Assembly: GCF_005049235.1 (NCBI RefSeq)
Contig: NZ_SUMD01000005.1
Location: forward strand, 124,001-188,000
Length of the DNA: 64,000 nt
Source: Rhodococcus oryzae
GTDB taxonomy: Bacteria > Actinomycetota > Actinomycetes > Mycobacteriales > Mycobacteriaceae
Direction of reading: 5' to 3'
The notes under the pieces were generated by a model. That model made no database searches. It had not been told where the DNA came from and worked only from the letters and a program-made list of their open reading frames with translations. This document shows positions 9,538-18,874 of the stretch, piece by piece; position 1 is the stretch's first letter, and the number at the start of each line of letters is the position of its first letter. A program made the translations under genes and the position numbers.

Positions 9538-11112
9538 CTAACACGTGAGGTCGGGCTGGGGTTCGGTCAGCTCGGTGAGGTACTCGACGACGGGGTCGTC
9601 GACGCAGGAGACGCCGCTCATCGCGACCGTGTGCTGGGTCCCCCGGTACGTGATCAGGGAGGCCCCGAGCTGCTTGGCCAGCTCCACTCCCGCCTGATAC
9701 GGCGTGGCGGGATCCTCGGTCGTCGAGATCACGACGAGGTGCGGCAGACCGGGGGCATCGATCGTGTGCGGGCTCCCGGAGCTGGGCACCGGCCAGAAGG
9801 CGCAGGTGTCGAGCGGGGCATTGCCCGTGCCGCGGCCGTCGTCGAGGAACGGCGCGGCCCGCCGGAACTCGGTATCCGCAGCGCCCGCCTCGGCCCGGTC
9901 GGTGACCGGCGGGTCGTCGACGCACCGAACCGCGTTGAACACGTCCTCGATGTTGCTGTAGCTGCCGTCCTCCTGGCGACCCTCGTACGTGTCGGCCAGC
10001 TGCAGGAGGGTGTCGCCGTGACCGTCGGCCAGCGAGCTGAGCCCGCCGCGGAGCATCCCCCACAGGTTCTGCGAGTACAGCGCCTGCTGGACCCCGGTGA
10101 TCGCGTCCCGGTAGCCGAGACCCCTGGGGTCGGTGGTGTCCGCCGGCTTGTCGACCAGCGGATCGAGCAGCTCCTTGAACCGCGCGCTGAACCGGGAGGG
10201 GTCGGTGCCGAGCGGGCAGTCGTCCGACTGCGCGCAGTCCGCCGCGAACGCGTCGAACGCCTTCTGGAAGCCCGCCGCCTGCAGCACCACCTCTTGGACC
10301 TGGTCCTGGTTCGGGTCCAGCGCGCCGTCGAGCACCATCGCGCGCACGTTCGCGGGGAACGTCTCGGCGTAGCTCGAGCCGAGCCGGGTGCCGTAGGAGT
10401 ACCCGAGGTAGCTCAGCTTCTCGTCGCCGAGCACCGACCGGATCACGTCCATGTCCCGGACCACCTCACGGGTGCCGACGTGCTCGAGGAACTCGGCTCC
10501 GGTCCGCTCGGCGCACCTGCGCGCGTAGTCGGCGTTCTTCGCCTCGATCCGGGCGATCCCCTCCGGGCTCATGTCCACGCCGGGATCCGCGCGCTGCGCG
10601 TCGGTCTCCGCCGGCGTCAGGCAGCGGACCTGCGGCGTCGACGCGCCGATCCCGCGCGGGTCGAACCCGATCACGTCGAACCGGTCGCCCAACGCGGTGC
10701 CCGCGCCGTCGGTCGCCATCGCCAAGCCGGATGCGCCGGGCCCGCCGGGATTGACCAGGACGGACCCGATCTTCGGGCCGGTCGCCTGGCTCCGGGAGAT
10801 CGCGATCTTCGCGGTGTCCCCTGTCGGGTCCGCATAGTCCACCGGCACGGTGATCTCGGCGCACTCGAGGCTGCTGGCCAGCGGCATCCCGTCGGTGCTG
10901 TAGCCCTCGCAGGACTCCCACTGCGGGGTCTGCGTGTAGAACGCCTCCAGGCCCGCCGGGACCGCGCCCGCCCCCGGGCCGAAGTCGCCCGCGGGCCTGC
11001 CCGCCGCCTCGCCCTTGGCGGCCCCGTCGACCACGCTCCCGCATCCGGCGGCCATGGCTGCGACGAGCGCTCCCACGGCCAGTACGACAGGGACTCGGCG
11101 CGACATCGGCAT
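9538..11112 (-). CDS. Lipoprotein alpha/beta-hydrolase peptidase, Hip1/CaeA (TAP) family
   Basis: The 524-aa protein from ATG 11112 (or 11106) has a lipoprotein signal with Cys24 in MAAGC. The oxyanion stretch NPGGPG lies near 121 and the nucleophile Ser239 in GYSYGT. The C-terminal TAP-like domain carries the Asp (TTEDPATPY) and His (GTQHTVAM). M. tuberculosis Rv2223c and Rv2224c (Hip1), in the same place next to glnA2, are cell-envelope serine proteases and the nearest relatives. The gene runs in the same direction as glnA2-glnE, with 55 bp between. No strong ribosome site was seen, so a leaderless or short-leader start is possible. Confidence 0.92.
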   Translation of the reverse strand: MPMSRRVPVVLAVGALVAAMAAGCGSVVDGAAKGEAAGRPAGDFGPGAGAVPAGLEAFYTQTPQWESCEGYSTDGMPLASSLECAEITVPVDYADPTGDTAKIAISRSQATGPKIGSVLVNPGGPGASGLAMATDGAGTALGDRFDVIGFDPRGIGASTPQVRCLTPAETDAQRADPGVDMSPEGIARIEAKNADYARRCAERTGAEFLEHVGTREVVRDMDVIRSVLGDEKLSYLGYSYGTRLGSSYAETFPANVRAMVLDGALDPNQDQVQEVVLQAAGFQKAFDAFAADCAQSDDCPLGTDPSRFSARFKELLDPLVDKPADTTDPRGLGYRDAITGVQQALYSQNLWGMLRGGLSSLADGHGDTLLQLADTYEGRQEDGSYSNIEDVFNAVRCVDDPPVTDRAEAGAADTEFRRAAPFLDDGRGTGNAPLDTCAFWPVPSSGSPHTIDAPGLPHLVVISTTEDPATPYQAGVELAKQLGASLITYRGTQHTVAMSGVSCVDDPVVEYLTELTEPQPDLTC

Positions 11113-11160
11113 GCCATCGATGGTGCCACGGGCCGCCGGACCCCCGGCCCGGCCCTGATC

Positions 11161-11199
11161 CGGCAGGATCAGCCCCGCATTCCGGGGCAGATCCTGCCG
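11161..11199. repeat. Imperfect palindromic repeat, copy 1
   Basis: A 39-bp hairpin-forming element has outer arms CGGCAGGATC/GATCCTGCCG, an A:A mismatch, inner arms GCCCCG/CGGGGC and loop CATTC. A second copy in the same orientation lies at 12134-12172, and the pair brackets the DUF559 gene. It also lies in the promoter region of the divergent Hip1-like gene. Confidence 0.85.
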
Positions 11200-11250
11200 A
11201 ACTACGCGCTGAGTGGAACGCGAGGCGGTCTGCCCGCCGTCCAAGACGAC

Positions 11251-12126
11251 ATGACGCCGATCGCCGTGCACGCAGTGATGGCAAGTCAAGACGGCGTCAT
11301 CACCCTGGGCCAGGCACTGTCGGCGGGCATGAGCCGGACGGCCGTCGACCGCCGGGTGGGCACCGGTCAGTGGCGGCGTCTGTACCGGGGCGTCTACCTA
11401 CGGTCCGACCGGCAGCTGACCCGCGCCGCGCGCCTGCGCGCGGCGGTGTTCGCCGCCGGACCGGACGCCGTGGCGAGCGGAACCAGTGCGGCCTGGTGGC
11501 TCGGCCTCACCGACCGACCGCCCATCGACGACCTCGTCACGATCCCCCGCGCCCGCGCGGTGACGAACCGGGATGGGATCCGCATCCGACGTCGTGACCT
11601 GCACTGGACCGACATCGGCACGCAGCGCGGCCTGCGCGTCACCGAGCTCCCGCTCACCGTCCTCGAAGCCGCCGTCGAACTCCGGGACGGGTCGGTGTTG
11701 ATGGACCGAGCACTGCAACGACACACGACACTCCCCGTCCTTGAGGCCGTGCACGAGCGGAACAGCGGACGGTCCGGCACCGCCGCCGCCACCCGGCTGC
11801 TGCGTTCGGCAGGCGAGGGTGGTGCGTCGGAGGCCGAGCGCATGCTGCTGCGGTTGCTCCGGGGGTCGGAGCTGACCGGCTGGAGTCCGCACGTCACCAG
11901 CTGTGGATACGAGATCGATGTGGCGTTCGTGCGCAGGCGCGTCGCGATCGAGGTGGACGGGTGGGCATGGCACCGCGACGTGGCCCGGTTCAACAACGAC
12001 GCCCGGCGCCAGAACATCCTGGTCAATGCCGGCTGGCACGTGCTGCGCTTCACTTGGCACCAGCTCCGGCACGACCCGGATTCCGTCCTGCACCAGATCG
12101 TCGCGGCTCTCGACAGCCGCTCGTGA
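11251..12126 (+). CDS. AbiEi-like N-terminal / DUF559 (Vsr-like endonuclease fold) protein
   Basis: The 291-aa protein starts at ATG 11251 (or ATG 11278, nine codons later). The N-terminal part looks like the winged-helix of AbiEi-type antitoxin-like proteins (TAVDRRVGTGQWRRLYRGVY). The middle is a beta-rich domain (TSAAWWLGL...). The C-terminal DUF559 domain has restriction-endonuclease-like residues: YEIDVAF, AIEVDGWAWH and NILVNAGWHVLRFTW. DUF559 proteins are common solitary genes in actinomycetes and their target is unknown. It interrupts the Rv2224c-panB order known from M. tuberculosis, and matching 39-bp palindromes bracket it, which suggests an inserted unit. Confidence 0.85.
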   Translation: MTPIAVHAVMASQDGVITLGQALSAGMSRTAVDRRVGTGQWRRLYRGVYLRSDRQLTRAARLRAAVFAAGPDAVASGTSAAWWLGLTDRPPIDDLVTIPRARAVTNRDGIRIRRRDLHWTDIGTQRGLRVTELPLTVLEAAVELRDGSVLMDRALQRHTTLPVLEAVHERNSGRSGTAAATRLLRSAGEGGASEAERMLLRLLRGSELTGWSPHVTSCGYEIDVAFVRRRVAIEVDGWAWHRDVARFNNDARRQNILVNAGWHVLRFTWHQLRHDPDSVLHQIVAALDSRS

Positions 12127-12133
12127 CCGATAT

Positions 12134-12172
12134 GGGCAGGATCAGCCCCGGATTGCGGGGCAGATCCTTCCC
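12134..12172. repeat. Imperfect palindromic repeat, copy 2
   Basis: Direct repeat of 11161-11199, differing at only a few positions: the loop reads GATTG and the outer right arm is degraded. It begins 8 bp after the DUF559 stop and lies upstream of panB. Confidence 0.85.
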
Positions 12173-12309
12173 AAGACGGAGCACTCCATATGTGACCAAT
12201 TGCACGTCACCGCCTGTTCTCGGGGTGGTCGGCCGGTGGCAGACTGAGCTACGTCATCACCCACAACCCGGGGACCCGCACTGGGCCTCGAGGCACGAAA
12301 GGGACACTG

Positions 12310-13158
12310 ATGTCCGATAACACTGCCCCCTACGGTTCCGCGCCCGCTCAGCCGGCCGCCAAGCGAACCAAGATCCGCACCCACCACCTGCAGACCATGA
12401 AGGCCGAGGGCGAGCGCTGGGCGATGCTCACCGCCTACGACTACTCGACCGCGCGGCTCTTCGAGGAGGCCGGCATCCCGGTACTCCTGGTCGGCGACTC
12501 CGCCGCGAACGTCGTCTACGGCTACGACACGACGGTGCCGGTCACCATCGACGAGCTGATCCCGCTGGTCCGCGGCGTGGTCCGCGGCGCCCCGAACGCC
12601 CTCGTCGTCGCCGACCTGCCGTTCGGCAGCTATGAGTCCTCCCCCGAGCAGGCGCTGGCCACCGCCACCCGGTTCATGAAGGAGGGCCAGGCGCACGCGG
12701 TCAAGCTCGAGGGCGGCGAGCGCGTCGCCCCGCAGATCGCCGCGATCACCGCCGCGGGCATCCCGGTGATGGCGCACATCGGGTTCACACCGCAGTCCGT
12801 GAACAGCCTCGGCGGCTTCCGCGTGCAGGGCCGCGGCGACGGCGCCGAGCAGCTCGTCGCCGACGCCATCGCCGTGCAGGAGGCCGGCGCGTTCTCCGTG
12901 GTCATGGAGATGGTGCCCGCCGAGATCGCCGGCCAGGTCACCCGGAAGCTGACGATCCCGACCGTCGGCATCGGCGCGGGTGCCGAATGCGATGCGCAGG
13001 TGCTGGTCTGGCAGGACATGGCCGGGTACACCAGCGGCAAGACCGCCAAGTTCGTCAAGAAGTTCGCCGCAGTCGGCGACGATCTGCGCGGGGCGGCGGC
13101 CGCCTACGCGGCCGAGGTCCGGTCCGGCACCTTCCCCGCTGAGGAACACAGCTTCTGA
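12310..13158 (+). CDS. panB: 3-methyl-2-oxobutanoate hydroxymethyltransferase
   Basis: The 282-aa enzyme transfers a hydroxymethyl group from 5,10-methylene-THF to ketoisovalerate, the first committed step of pantothenate (CoA) synthesis. Motifs seen are [27 protein letters not shown] with its Mg-binding Asp, [22 protein letters not shown] with the catalytic Glu, and TVGIGAG. It starts at ATG 12310, with GAAAGG about 7 nt upstream. The position next to the Hip1-like gene matches M. tuberculosis Rv2225. A strong hairpin follows. Confidence 0.97.
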   Translation: MSDNTAPYGSAPAQPAAKRTKIRTHHLQTMKAEGERWAMLTAYDYSTARLFEEAGIPVLLVGDSAANVVYGYDTTVPVTIDELIPLVRGVVRGAPNALVVADLPFGSYESSPEQALATATRFMKEGQAHAVKLEGGERVAPQIAAITAAGIPVMAHIGFTPQSVNSLGGFRVQGRGDGAEQLVADAIAVQEAGAFSVVMEMVPAEIAGQVTRKLTIPTVGIGAGAECDAQVLVWQDMAGYTSGKTAKFVKKFAAVGDDLRGAAAAYAAEVRSGTFPAEEHSF

Positions 13159-13170
13159 CGCCGGCTTCCG

Positions 13171-13217
13171 CGCGCGACGACGATCCGCCCTCTCGCGGGG
13201 CGGATCGTCGTCGCGCG
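13171..13217. terminator. Terminator after panB
   Basis: A perfect 20-bp stem with a 7-nt loop starts 12 bp after the panB stop. Confidence 0.8.
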
Positions 13218-13295
13218 ATGGCACACTCGATGACAACGGCGCGCGCGGGTATCCCGTGCGCCGTCACACACTTCACCGAAAGACAGGGTGCCTAC

Positions 13296-13742
13296 ATGTT
13301 CCATCGTCGTCTCGCGGCTGCCGTCGCCGGAGCCGCTGCTGTCGTCGCTCTCGCGGGCGGCTGTGCCACCGAGAACGCCCCGGCCCCGGCCCCCGCTCCC
13401 GCACCGAGCGGCGGCACGGGCGCCCTGCCCAACACCTCGGTAGCCCCTGCGCCCGGTGGCCCGGTCGCGGGCGGCGTCACCGAGGCGCAGGCCGCCCAGC
13501 TGTGCTCGGACATGCAGGCGCAGCTGCAGAGCTGGCGCACCTACACTCCGACCATCGGCAAGGGCGGGCTGAACACGGTCGTCGGCACCTGGGCCGCCCA
13601 GAACGGCATCAACGTCATCGAGCTGATGGGCAACAAGGCCCGGATCGACGCGATCACCCAGGCGCAGTGCCCGGATGTGCGTGCCGAGGCCATCGAATCG
13701 TTGCGGATCCCGGACCTGGCGTCGGGCCTGATCGGGTTCTGA
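13296..13742 (+). CDS. Small lipoprotein with Pro/Ala linker
   Basis: The 148-aa protein from ATG 13296 has a lipoprotein signal with ALAGGC (Cys at about 24). A low-complexity APAPAPAP linker follows, then a roughly 85-residue folded domain with a Cys pair (LCSDMQ, AQCPDVR). The longer frame from 13218 runs through the terminator region and is rejected. Its stop is 5 bp from the iminopeptidase start, so the two are probably co-transcribed. The function is unknown; it is likely anchored on the outer face of the membrane. Confidence 0.85.
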   Translation: MFHRRLAAAVAGAAAVVALAGGCATENAPAPAPAPAPSGGTGALPNTSVAPAPGGPVAGGVTEAQAAQLCSDMQAQLQSWRTYTPTIGKGGLNTVVGTWAAQNGINVIELMGNKARIDAITQAQCPDVRAEAIESLRIPDLASGLIGF

Positions 13743-13747
13743 CACCG

Positions 13748-14704
13748 ATGCGGGACCTGTACCCCGAGATCGAGCCGCACCGCGCCGGGCACCTCGATGT
13801 CGGCGACGGGCAGCGCATCTACTGGGAGGTCAGCGGCAACCCCGACGGCAAGCCCGTCGTGTTCCTGCACGGCGGGCCCGGCGGCGGCACCACCGCCGAC
13901 CACCGCCGGTTCTTCGACCCCGACGCCTACCAGATCGTGCTGTTCGATCAGCGCGGCTGCGGGCGTTCGACGCCGCATGTCGCCGACGGCGCGGACCTGT
14001 CGGCGAACACCACGGAGCACCTCATCGCCGACATCGAGGCGCTGCGCACGTATCTCGAGGTGCAGCGCTGGCAGGTCTTCGGCGGTTCCTGGGGTTCGAC
14101 GCTGGCGCTGGCGTACGCGCAGGCCAACCCGGACCGGGTCACCGAGCTGGTGCTGCGCGGGGTGTTCCTGCTGCGCCGCAGCGAGATCGACTGGTACTAC
14201 AACGGCGGCGCGAGCGCGATCTACCCCGACCTGTGGCAGGGCTTCCTCGCCCCGGTGCCCGAGGACGAGCGGGGCGGCGACCTCGTCGAGGCCTACCACC
14301 GTCTGCTCCACTCCCCCGACGACGACGTCGCGCTGGCGGCCGCCATCGCCTGGTCCACCTGGGAGGGTGCCACCAGTTCGCTGCTGCCCCGGCCCGCACG
14401 GGTCGAGGAGACCGCGGAACCGCGCTTCGCGCTGGCGTTCGCTCGGATCGAGAACCACTACTTCCGCAATCACGGATTCCTCGCGGAGGGCCAGCTGCTC
14501 CGCGACATCGCCGCGATCGAGAAGATCCCGGCGGTGATCGTGCAGGGCCGGTACGACGTGGTGTGCCCCGTGACCAGCGCGTGGGCCCTGCACCGGGCCT
14601 GGCCGTCGGCCCGGCTGGTGATCGTCGACGACGCCGGGCACGCCGCCAACGAGCCTGGGATCGCCCACCACCTGGTCGAGGCGACCGACGCCTTTCGCGA
14701 CTGA
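13748..14704 (+). CDS. pip: Proline iminopeptidase (peptidase S33)
   Basis: The 318-aa cytoplasmic alpha/beta hydrolase releases N-terminal proline from peptides. It shows the family start DLYPEIEPHRAGHLDVGDG, the oxyanion loop HGGPGGG, FDQRGCGRSTPH, the nucleophile in GGSWGS, the Asp in QGRYDVVCP and the His in DDAGHAA. The longer frame starting at 12980 crosses panB and is spurious. ATG 13748 gives the usual family length. Confidence 0.94.
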   Translation: MRDLYPEIEPHRAGHLDVGDGQRIYWEVSGNPDGKPVVFLHGGPGGGTTADHRRFFDPDAYQIVLFDQRGCGRSTPHVADGADLSANTTEHLIADIEALRTYLEVQRWQVFGGSWGSTLALAYAQANPDRVTELVLRGVFLLRRSEIDWYYNGGASAIYPDLWQGFLAPVPEDERGGDLVEAYHRLLHSPDDDVALAAAIAWSTWEGATSSLLPRPARVEETAEPRFALAFARIENHYFRNHGFLAEGQLLRDIAAIEKIPAVIVQGRYDVVCPVTSAWALHRAWPSARLVIVDDAGHAANEPGIAHHLVEATDAFRD

Positions 14705-14752
14705 CGCCCGAATCTCTCGACAGCGACGGACGCGGGCGGGTAAACCTGAGTC

Positions 14753-15625
14753 ATGGGCAAGGGGCGCACACCGGACGGGACAGCTGCCGTGCTGGCGGCG
14801 CTACGCGATCACGCCGACGAACTGGATGCACGCGCGGCCGAGGTGCGCCGGGACGAGTTCGACTCGGTGCATCAGATGCGGGTGTCGACGCGACGCCTGC
14901 GCAGCGTGCTCGGCAGCTACCGGTCGCTGTTCCCGGACGGCGCGACCGACGGCGTGCGGGCCGAACTCCGATGGCTGGGCACGGTTCTCGGCAACGCCAG
15001 GGACGCCGAGGTGATGGCCGAGCGGTTTCGCGACCTCCTCGACGCGCAGCCGCCCGAACTGGTGCGCGGGCCCGTCCGCCATCGCCTGGTCGCGACGAAC
15101 GAGCTCGCCTACCGCGACGCGCACATCGAGGCGGTCGCCGCGCTCGACGGCACTCGCTACGAGGCGCTGCTGGCCTCGCTGGACGCCCTGCTCGCGGCGC
15201 CCCCGTACCGAACCGATGCGGTCCGATTCGGGCTGCACCGTGCCAGTCGCAAGGTACGCAAGGCGGCGCGGAAGGCGGGACTCACCGCGCGGGGCACCGG
15301 CGAACCGACGCCGGAGCGCCTGCATACGGTCCGCAAGCGCGCCAAGGCGCTCCGATACGCCGCCGAGGCGGCCGCGTCCACCAGGCCCTCGCCAGTGCGG
15401 GCGGGCAAGGCGGCGAAGAAGCTGCAGACCGTGCTCGGCGACCATCACGATTCCGTGGTCGCGCGGGCTCGGCTGCTGGCCGCGGCCGACCTGGCCCGCG
15501 GCGCGGGCGAGGACACCTTCACCTACGGCGTGCTGACCGCCGCCGAGGCCGACCGGGTTCGACGCGCCGTGCCACGGTCACGAAAGCTGGTGCGCAAGAT
15601 CAGGTCTGCTAGCCGGAAGCTGTAG
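14753..15625 (+). CDS. CHAD domain protein
   Basis: The 290-aa protein is almost wholly a CHAD domain: alpha-helical, rich in Arg, Lys and His, with HQMRVSTRRLRS near residue 40 and the second repeat LHTVRKRAKALRYAAE. CHAD domains bind inorganic polyphosphate. In M. tuberculosis the syntenic Rv2226 carries a CYTH domain before CHAD; no CYTH part is visible here. The 3' end overlaps the convergent RNB gene by 17 bp. Confidence 0.9.
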   Translation: MGKGRTPDGTAAVLAALRDHADELDARAAEVRRDEFDSVHQMRVSTRRLRSVLGSYRSLFPDGATDGVRAELRWLGTVLGNARDAEVMAERFRDLLDAQPPELVRGPVRHRLVATNELAYRDAHIEAVAALDGTRYEALLASLDALLAAPPYRTDAVRFGLHRASRKVRKAARKAGLTARGTGEPTPERLHTVRKRAKALRYAAEAAASTRPSPVRAGKAAKKLQTVLGDHHDSVVARARLLAAADLARGAGEDTFTYGVLTAAEADRVRRAVPRSRKLVRKIRSASRKL

Positions 15626-17021
15626 CCGGGTAGCCGAACTTCACCGTCCGGCCTGTCACGTCGGCCTGGACCAGGCGCACGGACACCGCCTCGCCCTCCG
15701 GCGGATTGCCGAGACACTTGCCGATCACCGTCGCCTGCGGTGCGAAGACCTCGGCCTCCCGCTTTCCGTCCATCCCGCGCAGCACCACCGCGTCGAACAC
15801 CTCGCCCTCGCGGCCGGCGAGCAGGGTGGCCTCCGTGAGGTCCACGCAGGCCCGATCGACCTTGTTGGCCAACGTGTCCGAGCCCCTCATCAGATCCGAC
15901 AGAGAGGGCAGGGCGTCACGAACCCATTGCGGCACCGGTGTTCCCGCGCAGATCGCCAGGCACACCTCGGTGCTGAACCGGTCCGAGAGGCGCCGCAGCG
16001 GCGCCGTCACGTGGGCGTACGGCGCGCCGATCCCGGAATGCGTGACCAGCTCCGGGACCTCGCCGTCGAACGCGGCGTAGCCCGCTCCGCGCAGCAGCGA
16101 GGTCGCCTCGGTCATCATCACCAGCGTCGCGGGCGTGTTCGGTTCCAGGCCCGCAAGGAATTCGCCGACCGGGACCTGCGTCGGCCAGTCCATGCCAAGG
16201 GCACTCGCGGCCCTGCGCAGTGCCGCGACTGCGCCCGGCGCCGGGGTGGGCAGGGTGCGCAGCAGTCCGATGCCGGCGTCGATCATCAGCTTCGCCGCAC
16301 ACATCCCGGTCAGCAGCGACACCTCGGCGTTCCAGTCGTCGGCCTCGGTGCGCGGTTGCAGCTCGAGCCGCCAGCCGTCGCCGTCGCCGACCACCTCCTG
16401 CTCGGGCAGCTTGAGCTCGATCGCGCCGCGGTCGATCGCGGACGCGAGTCGCAGCTTGCCGAACTCGGGCAGCGCCGCGATCGAGGGATGCAACGAGCCG
16501 GACTCCGAATCCGCCTGCACCCCTGCGTAGTCGAACCGCGCGACCGAACGCACCAGGGCGCGGGAGACCGCTACCGAGACCGGCTCCGCCCGCTCGTCGA
16601 GCTCGATCCGCCACAGCGCGGCCGGCCGCACCAGATCGGGGAGCAGGCTGGCCGCGCCCTCGGACATCACCCGCGGGTGCAGCGGCAGTGACCCGTCCGG
16701 CAGGTAGAAGGTCTGGCCGCGCCGCCTGACCTCCGCGTCGAGGTCGCCGCCGGGGACCACGACGGCCGCGACGTCGGCGATCGCGTAGTGCAGGACGAAC
16801 CCGGTGGGCGTGCGCTCGAGGTGCAGGGCCTGGTCGAGGTCCATGGAGGTCGGCGGGTCGATGGTGACCAGCGCCAGGTCGGTTCGGTCCGCGCGCTCGA
16901 CCGCGTATCGGTCGACCGCGGACTCCGCCTCGGCGATGGCCCTCGGGGGGAAGTCGGCGGTGAGCGAGAAGTCGGTCCGGATGGCACCGAAGTCGATCCC
17001 GCGGGCAGAGATGCGCGTCAT
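15609..17021 (-). CDS. RNB-domain ribonuclease (RNase II/R catalytic family)
   Basis: The 470-aa protein consists of an RNB catalytic domain with TIDPPTSMDLDQALHLE near residue 55, whose Asp cluster binds Mg2+. YAIADVAAVV and the C-terminal APLRRLSDRFS follow. No N-terminal cold-shock domains are seen, so it is shorter than RNase R. Homologues of this size are widespread in actinomycetes. It predicts 3'-5' processive RNA decay in the cytoplasm. ATG 17021 is preferred over GTG 17024. Confidence 0.92.
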   Translation of the reverse strand: MTRISARGIDFGAIRTDFSLTADFPPRAIAEAESAVDRYAVERADRTDLALVTIDPPTSMDLDQALHLERTPTGFVLHYAIADVAAVVVPGGDLDAEVRRRGQTFYLPDGSLPLHPRVMSEGAASLLPDLVRPAALWRIELDERAEPVSVAVSRALVRSVARFDYAGVQADSESGSLHPSIAALPEFGKLRLASAIDRGAIELKLPEQEVVGDGDGWRLELQPRTEADDWNAEVSLLTGMCAAKLMIDAGIGLLRTLPTPAPGAVAALRRAASALGMDWPTQVPVGEFLAGLEPNTPATLVMMTEATSLLRGAGYAAFDGEVPELVTHSGIGAPYAHVTAPLRRLSDRFSTEVCLAICAGTPVPQWVRDALPSLSDLMRGSDTLANKVDRACVDLTEATLLAGREGEVFDAVVLRGMDGKREAEVFAPQATVIGKCLGNPPEGEAVSVRLVQADVTGRTVKFGYPATASG

Positions 17022-17067
17022 CACAACTGCCGAGCGTAGTGGCTCGGCTCGATCGCGCGGCCGACCG

Positions 17068-17256
17068 TCAGTTGTTCCAGTCGTCCTCGGCCTTGTCCGC
17101 GGCCTTGTTGCGCTCCGCGGCGATCTCCAACGCTCGCGCGGCGGTCTCGCGATCCGGATAGGGACCCATCCTGTCGAGCCCGCGGGCGTCCTTGCCCTGA
17201 CGCACCGAACCGTCCGACACGCAGTAGTACCAGAGGTGCTCTTCGTCCTCGCTCAT
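17068..17256 (-). CDS. Small conserved actinobacterial protein (SPOR-like)
   Basis: The 62-aa acidic protein from ATG 17256 reads MSEDEEHLWYYCVSDGSVRQ and then a helix-rich tail with PYPDRETAARALEIAAERNK. The W-Y-Y-C...G.V..G.....RMGPYP.R..A..AL pattern is typical of a small conserved actinobacterial family, sometimes compared with SPOR domains. The upstream extension to 17439 lacks support. It lies 43 bp downstream of the RNB start, on the same strand. The function is unknown. Confidence 0.75.
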   Translation of the reverse strand: MSEDEEHLWYYCVSDGSVRQGKDARGLDRMGPYPDRETAARALEIAAERNKAADKAEDDWNN

Positions 17257-17465
17257 GTCTTCAGTGTGCCCGGTTCCCGGCACCCTCACCATCCGAACCG
17301 ACGCCTCGAAATCTTTTCGGCCCGTTCGCTTGAGGACTGAACGCAAGCATGAGACTCTTACGCTCGGCAGGGGACGGCGTGTCACATCCACCGCACCCGT
17401 ATCCGAGGATTCGAGAGTTTCCGCGCTGCACCGCCTCAACCCGTATGAAATGGAGAATCACCCGC

Positions 17466-17567
17466 ATGGCCCCCATGTCTTACCTGCTCTACGATGCCCT
17501 CCTCCCGCATCTCGGAGCCGACGCCGCCGAGCACTGGGCGACGACCCTGGTCGTCAACCCGATCTGA
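17466..17567 (+). CDS. Candidate 33-aa peptide
   Basis: ATG 17466 has GGAG about 10 nt upstream and encodes 33 residues, starting MAPMSYLLYDALLPHLGADA and ending in a hydrophobic TTLVVNPI. A strong hairpin terminator (17582-17616) starts 14 bp after TGA, which makes it look like a self-contained unit. Its 3' end overlaps the convergent K+ channel gene by 14 bp. The family is not recognised. Confidence 0.45.
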   Translation: MAPMSYLLYDALLPHLGADAAEHWATTLVVNPI

Positions 17568-18327
17568 CATCGGACGTCACCAAAGATGCCCCCGCCGATT
17601 CGGCGGGGGCATCTTTTTGTGCGCTCGCCGCCCCGGTCTGCTCCGCCAGCCGCCGGTTCAGGTCGGCGACCTCCGCGGTGAGCCGGTGGATCTCGTCGGT
17701 GGCGTGCTTCGCCCCGTCCTCCTGAGCCGCGGCGACCCGTTCGACGAACCACGAGGCCAGCGACGCGGTGACGACACCGAGCAGCGCGACACCGCCGAGC
17801 ATCAGCCCGAACGCGATCAGTCGACCCTCCGCCGTGGTCGGGTACCGGTCTCCGTAGCCGACAGTGGTCACCGTCGTCATCCCCCACCAGAGCGCGTCCC
17901 CGAATCCGGTGATGTTGGCGTCCGGATTGGCACGTTCGGCGTCGAGCACCGCGAGGGCGGCGCAGAACACCAACAGCCCGGTGCCGCCGACCACGTACGC
18001 GCCGACCCTGCCCCGGAACGATCCGGCCATGCTCCTGCTGAGTGCGGCGAGCACCACCACCAGACGCAACGGACGCAGCAACGGAAGCAGCAGCGCCACC
18101 AGTTCGAAGAGGTTGGCCCGGACGAAAGCCCATTTCTCGCGTGCCCGCACGAGTCGGTCGCCGTAGTCGAGCGCGAAGGCGACCCACGTGACGATCATCG
18201 TGGCGTCACAGAGGACCCGGAAGCCGGGCGCCAGGTCCACCACCAGGATCGGGAGTGCGTAGGCGGCCAGGAAGACGAGCGAGGCGACAGTGAGGAAGGC
18301 GTCCCTCGATGACTTGAGCAATGTCAT
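17554..18327 (-). CDS. Voltage-gated-type potassium channel
   Basis: The 257-aa membrane protein has S1-S4-like segments in residues 10-105; the S4-like stretch has only a few Arg (LRPLRLVVVLAALSRS). S5, the pore helix and the filter TTVTTVGYGD, and S6 follow. A cytoplasmic tail of about 50 residues forms a coiled coil (EIHRLTAEVADLNRRLAEQ). It likely conducts K+ across the plasma membrane. The last 20 codons contain the terminator hairpin shared with the opposing transcript. Confidence 0.92.
   Translation of the reverse strand: MTLLKSSRDAFLTVASLVFLAAYALPILVVDLAPGFRVLCDATMIVTWVAFALDYGDRLVRAREKWAFVRANLFELVALLLPLLRPLRLVVVLAALSRSMAGSFRGRVGAYVVGGTGLLVFCAALAVLDAERANPDANITGFGDALWWGMTTVTTVGYGDRYPTTAEGRLIAFGLMLGGVALLGVVTASLASWFVERVAAAQEDGAKHATDEIHRLTAEVADLNRRLAEQTGAASAQKDAPAESAGASLVTSDVRSG
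17582..17616. terminator. Terminator hairpin inside the 3' end of the K+ channel gene
   Basis: A 16-bp perfect stem with a 3-nt loop is followed by TTGT on the plus strand. It serves the plus-strand peptide at 17466 and is embedded in the C-terminal codons of the channel. Confidence 0.8.
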
Positions 18328-18370
18328 CGGCAGAGAGTAACGACTGCAGGCTTACACATCTCGGTAAGTG

Positions 18371-18794
<424 letters not shown>

Positions 18795-18874
18795 GCTACA
18801 GACTACTGCCTGCCGCGCACACCTCCGACACTCGAACGCTTGTTTGACCGGCGTCGACTGTCTACCGTCTAGCC

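Noticed and set aside
6843-9548. Plus-strand 901-aa frame across glnE and glnA2
   Set aside because: Antisense frame rich in Arg, His and Gly; both minus-strand genes are certain.
12980-13747. Long upstream extension of the iminopeptidase frame
   Set aside because: It crosses panB, a terminator and the lipoprotein gene; homologues start at MRDLYPEIE.
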